Source of the DNA: Archivesica marissinica
Taxonomy: Eukaryota; Mollusca; Bivalvia; Venerida; Vesicomyidae
Direction of reading: 5' to 3'
Length of the DNA stretch: 64,000 nucleotides
NCBI GenBank assembly: GCA_014843695.1
Contig: CM026398.1
Location: forward strand, 44,323,372-44,387,371
The notes beneath the pieces are model-generated. The model made no database searches. It saw nothing but the letters and a program-made list of their open reading frames with translations, and was not told the origin of the DNA. Position 1 is the first letter of the stretch, and each line of letters starts with the position of its first letter. A program made the translations under genes and the position numbers. Below are positions 58,645-64,000 of the stretch, piece by piece.

Positions 58645-60770
58645 GAAGGAGCACCGGACTGCTTGAAGGAGCACCAGACTGCCCTGACGAACACCAGGCT
58701 GTCTGCATGAACACCAGACCTGGAGGAACACAGGACTGGCTGGAGGAACACTGGACTGCCTGGCTGGAGGAACACATGACTGCCTGGCTGGAGGAACACT
58801 GGACTGCCTGGCTGGAGGAACACTGGACTGCTTGAAGGAGCACCAGACTGCCCTGACGAACACCAGGCTGTCTGCATGAACACCAGACCTGGAGGAACAC
58901 AGGACTGGCTGGAGGAACACTGGACTGCCTGGCTGGAGGAACACATGACTGCCTGGCTGGAGGAACACTGGACTGCCTGGCTGGAGGAACACTGGACTGC
59001 CTGGCTGGAGGAACACTGGACTGCCTGGCTGGTGGAACACTGGACTGCCTGGCTGGAGGAACACATGACTGCCTGACTGGAGGAACACTGGACTGCCTGG
59101 CTGGAGGAACACATGACTGCCTGGCTGGAGGAACACTGGACTGCCTGGCTGGAGGAACACCAGACTGCCTGGCTGGAGGAACACTGGACTGCCTGGCTGG
59201 AGGAACACATGACTGCCTGGCTGGAGGAACACATGACTGTCTGGCTGGAGGAACACATGACTGTCTGGCTGGAGGAACACCAGACTGTCTGGCTGGAGGA
59301 ACTCATGGCTGCCTGGCTGGAGGAACACCAGACTGCCTGGCTGGAGGAACACATGACTGCCTGGCTGGAGGAACACTGGACTGCCTGGCTGGAGGAACAC
59401 TGGACTGGCTGGCTGGAGGAACACTGGACTGGCTGGCTGGAGGAATACTGGACTGCCTGGCTGGAGGAACACTGGACTGCCTGGCTGGAGGAACACTGGA
59501 CTGCCTGGCTGGAGGAACACCAGACTGCCTGGCTGGAGGAACACCAGACTGCCTGGCTGGAGGAACACCAGACTGCCTGGCTGGAGGAACACTGGACTGC
59601 CTGGCTGGAGGAACACATGACTGTCTGGCTGGAGGAACACCAGACTGCCTGGCTGGAGGAACACCAGACTGCCTGGCTGGAGGAACACCAGACTGCCTGG
59701 CTGGAGGAACACCAGACTGCCTGGCTGGAGGAACACATGACTGTCTGGCTGGAGGAACACCAGACTGCCTGGCTGGAGGAACACCAGACTGCCTGGCTGG
59801 AGGAACACCAGACTGCCTGGCTGGAGGAACACCAGACTTACTGGCTGGAGGAACACCAGACTGCCTGGCTGGAGGAACACAGGACTGCCTTGCTGGAGGA
59901 ACACTGGACTGCCTGGCTGTAGGAACACAGGACTGCCTGGCTGGAGGAACACCAGACTGCCTGGCTGGAGGAACACTGGACTGCCTGGCTGGAGGAACAC
60001 AGGACTGCCTGGCTGGAGGAACACATGACTGCCTGGCTGGAGGAACACATGACTGTCTGGCTGGAGGAACACATGACTGCCTGGCTGGAAGAACACTGGA
60101 CTGCCTGGCTGGAGGAACACATGACTGCCTGGCTGGAGGAACACCAGACTGCCTGGCTGGAGGAACACCAGACTGCCTGGCTGGAGGAACGCCAGACTGC
60201 CTGGCTGGAGGAACACTGGACTGCCTGGCTGGAGGAACACATGACTGTCTGGCTGGAGGAACACCAGACTGCCTGGCTGGAGGAACACCAGACTGCCTGG
60301 CTGGAGGAACACCAGACTGCCTGGCTGGAGGAACACCAGACTGCCTGGCTGGAGGAACACCAGACTGCCTGGCTGGAGGAACACATGACTGCCTGGCTGG
60401 AGGAACACATGACTGCCTGGCTGGAGGAACACCAGACTGCCTGGCTGGAGGAACACCAGACTGCCTGGCTGGAGGAACACTGGACTGCCTGGCTGGAGGA
60501 ACACCAGACTGCCTGGCTGGAGGAACACATGACTGGTCTGGCTGGAGGAACACCAGACTGCCTGGCTGGAGGAACACATGACTGCCTGGCTGGAGGAACA
60601 CCAGACTGCCTGGCTGGAGGAACACCAGACTGCCTGGCTGGAGGAACACTGGACTGCCTGGCTGGAGGAACACCAGACTGCCTGGCTGGAGGAACACATG
60701 ACTGGTCTGGCTGGAGGAACACATGACTGGTCTGGCTGGAGGAACACATGACTGCCTGGATGAGCACTGG
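58645..60770. repeat. Intron 17 minisatellite, 24-bp unit, about 85 copies
   Basis: Unit GACTGCCTGGCTGGAGGAAC followed by ACCA, ACTG or ACAT. The left end holds a block of about 170 bp repeated once (GCTTGAAGGAGCACCAGACT at 58660 and 58830). As 24 is a multiple of three, several frames are open; the largest is a 739-codon minus-strand ORF reading SLVFLQPG. It is a repeat artefact with no splice or homology support. Confidence 0.96.
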
Positions 60771-61047
60771 ACTGGCATGAGGAGTACCCAATGTTTTCCT
60801 CCAGAAATAACAGCAAACTAGAGTCACCATATTATCAGTGAAAATTAAAATTTAAGCAAACTCCTGAAATATGATTTTAGATATTTCAACAAGTATACAT
60901 ATTATTTTTGCCCAAGCAAACACTCCAATGTCTATCCCAATACCAATTGTATCATAAATAAAGTAATTCTGTAATTTCACAATATTTGTTTGTAATTTTT
61001 ATATGTTTGAAAGCTGATTGTGTAATTGTGTAATTGTGTAATTTCAG

Positions 61048-61154
61048 CTACGGATGTGGTGACGGTGTACGTGTTCCAGGAACCGTCGTTATTGTCGTCT
61101 CTACAAGACAACGGACTCACTGACGTAGTACTCCACGCTCTGCTTATCAAAGAT
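61048..61154 (+). CDS. huwe1: HUWE1 coding exon 18 (residues 613-648)
   Basis: Acceptor GTAATTTCAG, donor GTAAGT, ends phase 0. Reads [20 protein letters not shown] then [15 protein letters not shown]. Confidence 0.97.
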
Positions 61155-61501
61155 GTAAGTACAAACTGCACCATTACCCACACACTGCACCCCTGACTTG
61201 CATGCTCTTAAAATATGGTTTATACAAGATTAATTGTCACCATCATTTATGTTGTTTTACATGATATTGCCAATTTTCCGGAAAATGTGTCCAGAAATGA
61301 AGGAATTTTGTACTACTTTATGATTTTCTATAATAATACATATATATTGTGGGATATAAAGTACATAATGGGTTATAAAATCGTCACTTCATTTGTGGAC
61401 AAATCAGGTATCGAGTGTCGGGGCTCGCCCTGTTTGTATTACTGGTAATGTTTCATGAGATCGTATATAACTATAATCTTGTCTTCCTCTGTTTATACCA
61501 G

Positions 61502-61679
61502 GTACCAGCTACACGTGAAGTGTTGGCCTCGCTGCCCAATGTGTTCAGTGCACTATGTCTGAATGCTCGTGGCCTCGAGTCGTTCGTTCTATGCCAGCCA
61601 TTTGAAAGGTTATTCAAGGTGCTGTTGTCTCCAGACTATCTACCGGCTATGAGGAGACGCAGAAGTGCTGATCCATTTG
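61502..61679 (+). CDS. huwe1: HUWE1 coding exon 19 (residues 649-708), founder of a minisatellite
   Basis: Acceptor TTTATACCAG, donor TTTG|GTAAAG. Reads [20 protein letters not shown], then [19 protein letters not shown] and RRRRSADPF. The last 60 bases with their donor have been amplified downstream into a 66-bp tandem array (to 62804). The human residues at this border (DPLG, then DTASN) support the first donor as the ancestral one. Confidence 0.95.
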
Positions 61680-62804
61680 GTAAAGTGTTAATAGTTTGTA
61701 TAGTTCTATTGTCTCCGGACAACATACCGGCTATTAACCTATTTGGTAAAAGGTCAATAGTTTGTATAGTTCCATTGTCTCCGGACTATATACTGGCTAT
61801 TAACCTATTTGGTAAAAGGTCAATAGTTTGTATAGTTCCATTGTCTCCGGACTATCTACCGGCTATTAACCTATTTGGTAATGGGTCAGTAGTTTGTATA
61901 GTTCTATTGTCTCCGGACTATATACCAGCTATTAACCTATTTGGTAATGGGTCAATAGTTTGTATAGTTCTATTGTCTCCAGACTATATACCGGCTATTA
62001 ACCTATTTGGTAATGGGTCAATAGTTTGTATAGTTCTATTGTCTCCAGACTATATACCGGCTATTAACCTATTTGGTAAAGGGTCAATAGTTTGTATAGT
62101 TCTATTGTCTCCGGACTATCTACCGGCTATTAACCTATAGATTTGGTAATGGGTCAATAGTTTGTATAGTTCTATTGTCTCCAGACTATATACCGGCTAT
62201 TAACCTATTTGGTAACGGGTCAATAATTTGTATAGTTCTATTGTCTCCAGACTATATACCGGCTATTAACCTATTTGGTAAAGTGTCAATAGTTTGTATA
62301 GTTCTATTGTCTCCAGACTATATACCGGCTATTAACCTATTTGGTAAAGGGTCAATAGTTTGTATAGTTCTATTGTCTCCAGAATATATACCGGCTATTA
62401 ACCTATTTGGTAAAGGGTCAATAGTTTGTATAGTTCTATTGTCTCCAGAATATATACCGGCTATTAACCTATTTGGTAAAGTGTCAATAGTTTGTATAGT
62501 TCTATTGTCTCCAGAATATATACCGGCTATTAACCTATTTGGTAAAGGGTCAATAGTTTGTATAGTTCTATTGTCTCCGGACTATGTACCGGCTATTAAC
62601 CTATTTGGTAAAGTGTCAATAATTTGTATAGTTCTATTGTCTCCAGACTATATACCGGCTATTAACCTATTTGGTAAAGTGTCAACAGTTTGTATAGTTC
62701 TATTGTCTCCGGACTATATACCGGCTATTAACCTATTTGGTAAAGTGTCAATAATTTGTATAGTTCCATTGTGTCCGGGCTATCTACCGGCTATTAGATT
62801 TTAA
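61620..62804 (+). repeat. Intron 19 minisatellite, 66-bp unit derived from the exon 19 end and its donor
   Basis: Units read TTCTATTGTCTCCAGACTAT then ATACCGGCTATTAACCTATT and TGGTAAAGGGTCAATAG. The exon copy differs in having GAGGAGACGCAGAAGTGC where units have TAACCT. Each unit thus contains an acceptor-like TTCTATTGTCTCCAG, 27 nt of exon-like sequence, and the donor TTTG|GTAA. The frame of exon 19 stays open through six further units to a TAG at about 62138, caused by a 4-bp insertion; a shifted frame is open again to 62804. Confidence 0.95.
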
Positions 62805-63184
62805 AATGCTAGAATAACACTGCTTATATAGTTTCATTAATCAGTGTGTTGAGTCCATATTTCTGAGTATCTCGTATACATATGAAACACCTAGTGTATG
62901 GATCTGAACACTCCCTATATTGGGCTATGCAAGCTCTATGCACTGTCGAGCTTCGTACACTTATCGTATATCACCTTATTTATTACAGTTTAAGCTGTAT
63001 TGTGTATCGGATGCGCATTACCTAAAGAACCTTATATGGTCAAACTATATTACTTTACGATTATGTGACAAATTCCAACAACTTTTATTTGTGCGGATGA
63101 AAGTAGCTCATTTGAGAGAAACGCTGTCTAAAGTATTTATATGGCCTTGGTAATTTCCTGTGTACACTGTGACCCTTATTTCAG

Positions 63185-63276
63185 GGGACACAGCCAGTAA
63201 CCTAGGTAATGCTATGGATGAACTGATGAGACACCAGCCATCTCTGCGCATCGATGCAACCAAGGCCATCATCAGG
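63185..63276 (+). CDS. huwe1: HUWE1 coding exon 20 (residues 708-738)
   Basis: Acceptor TTATTTCAG, donor GTAGCT, ends phase 0. Reads [20 protein letters not shown] then [10 protein letters not shown], aligning to human [16 protein letters not shown]. The last exon in the window. Confidence 0.96.
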
Positions 63277-63389
63277 GTAGCTAATCTTACAGTCTTACTT
63301 GTAGTTCTCGTAGAATTCTAATATTCCACTATCCAAGCATCCCTGTATGTTTCCAAGGTTACCAGGTAAGTCAGGATAGGGACCTGTGC

Positions 63390-63640
63390 CAGACCCTTGC
63401 ATGATCATAGAGAACCCGAACATTGCCACTGTAGGTTCGAATCCATCTGGTGGGTTGAATTCTTTGATGTGATGAAGCTATGCAGATGGCATGCGGAAGG
63501 TCGCTGGTTCTACCAGGGTGCTGGCCTGAGCCTGCTCGGATGGGCACACAGGGTCTTCCTGCACAAATAATAATGGGATAGTCACCATTTGACATACGCT
63601 GTTGGTTTGGCCTTAATCCCTAACACAAGCAAGGAAATTG
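63390..63640 (+). repeat. SINE family S3
   Basis: Has GTAGGTTCGAATCCATCTGG, GGCATGCGGAAGGTCGCTGG and GGGCACACAGGGTCTTCCTG. Intron 20. Confidence 0.6.
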
Positions 63641-63710
63641 TCTTGCTGCATCTGCAGGTGTGAAAGCGTTTGTTCCATACCTCTAGATGTTCAATCTTGT
63701 TTGCTACCAT

Positions 63711-64000
63711 ATGCTGTCAATCTGTGTTGGCGGTCACCTCTATTAAACAGCCAGTCTGTGTTGGCGGTCACCTATTAAACAGCCAGTCTGTGTTGGCAGT
63801 GACCTCTATTAAACAGCCAGTCTGTGTTGGCCGTCACCTATTAAGCAGCCAGTCTGTGTTGGCGGTCACCTCTATTAAACAGCCAGTCTGTGTTGGCGGT
63901 CACCTCTATTAAACAGCCAGTATGTGTTGGCGGTCACCTCTATTAAACAGCCAGTCTGTGTTGGCGGTCACCTCTATTAAACAGCCAGTCTGTGTTGGCG
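63711..64000. repeat. Intron 20 minisatellite, 34-bp unit, runs off the window
   Basis: Unit GCCAGTCTGTGTTGGCGGTC followed by ACCTCTATTAAACA, at least eight copies. It appears to have grown from the dispersed repeat seen at 30120-30310. Confidence 0.93.

Larger units (their letters stand above)
12464..63276 (+). other. huwe1: HUWE1 orthologue, 5' part of the gene (20 coding exons, continues to the right)
   Basis: HUWE1 is a giant HECT-type E3 ubiquitin ligase that attaches ubiquitin to many proteins, among them p53, MCL1, MYC and core histones in mammals. The joined exons give 738 codons aligning almost without gaps to the human N-terminus as I know it: N-terminal MKIDRTKLKK, then the DUF908 part (roughly residues 80-370) and the first part of DUF913 (from about 425), which form an armadillo-like ring. 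Highly conserved blocks include [79 protein letters not shown] and [14 protein letters not shown]. All borders are GT/AG. The UBA, WWE, BH3-like and HECT parts lie outside. Introns are 0.2-16 kb and filled with repeats. Confidence 0.97.

Noticed and set aside
58597..60816. 739-codon minus-strand ORF (SLVFLQPG repeats)
   Set aside because: Stop-free reading of a 24-bp minisatellite; several other frames are open too, and there is no splice site, homology or non-repeat domain.
61415..62140. 241-codon ORF as a separate gene
   Set aside because: It is HUWE1 exon 19 reading through its donor into the exon-derived 66-bp array; kept as a finding on splicing, not as a gene.

Overview
The window is animal (metazoan) genomic DNA: intron-rich, AT-rich and full of dispersed tRNA-derived SINEs, short inverted-repeat elements and minisatellites. 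Repeat types such as GGGAGATAAC-bearing LTR-like DNA, TTAA-flanked CCCTTTGC elements and GCCCC/GGGGC elements fit a lophotrochozoan, most likely a bivalve mollusc. That species guess is inference.

One real cellular gene is present. From about 12.46 kb to beyond the right edge, the plus strand carries the 5' part of the HUWE1 orthologue, the giant HECT-type E3 ubiquitin ligase. I could place 20 coding exons (45 to 274 nt) with GT/AG borders and matching phases. They join to exactly 738 codons starting at MKIDRTKLKK, covering the N-terminus, the DUF908 region and the first part of the DUF913 region (the armadillo-like ring of HUWE1). The rest of the gene, including the HECT domain, lies outside.

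Layout: 1-10 kb is upstream DNA with SINEs, three minisatellites (73, 45 and 27 bp units) and a 975-bp foldback element. At 10.0-10.3 kb there is a possible promoter with two YY1-like motifs. From 10.8-11.8 kb two inverted-repeat elements are nested. From 12.5 kb on the gene runs across the window. Most of its long introns carry a private minisatellite: 19 bp (intron 3), 43 bp (intron 6), 35 bp (10), 47 bp (11), 35 bp (12), 18 bp (13), about 170 bp (16), 24 bp (17), 66 bp (19) and 34 bp (20). The 8-kb satellite of intron 16 was later split by a solo-LTR-like element and by a 3.2-kb hAT transposon that itself holds a MULE-like element.

The most unusual result is that two minisatellites have swallowed a splice junction of the gene. 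The 43-bp array of intron 6 runs into exon 7, so each of about 77 units repeats the real 3' splice site. The 66-bp array of intron 19 grew out of the end of exon 19, so each of about 17 units repeats the exon end plus its 5' splice site; the first six decoys keep the reading frame. Most long ORFs in the window are by-products of stop-free repeat units and are not genes.
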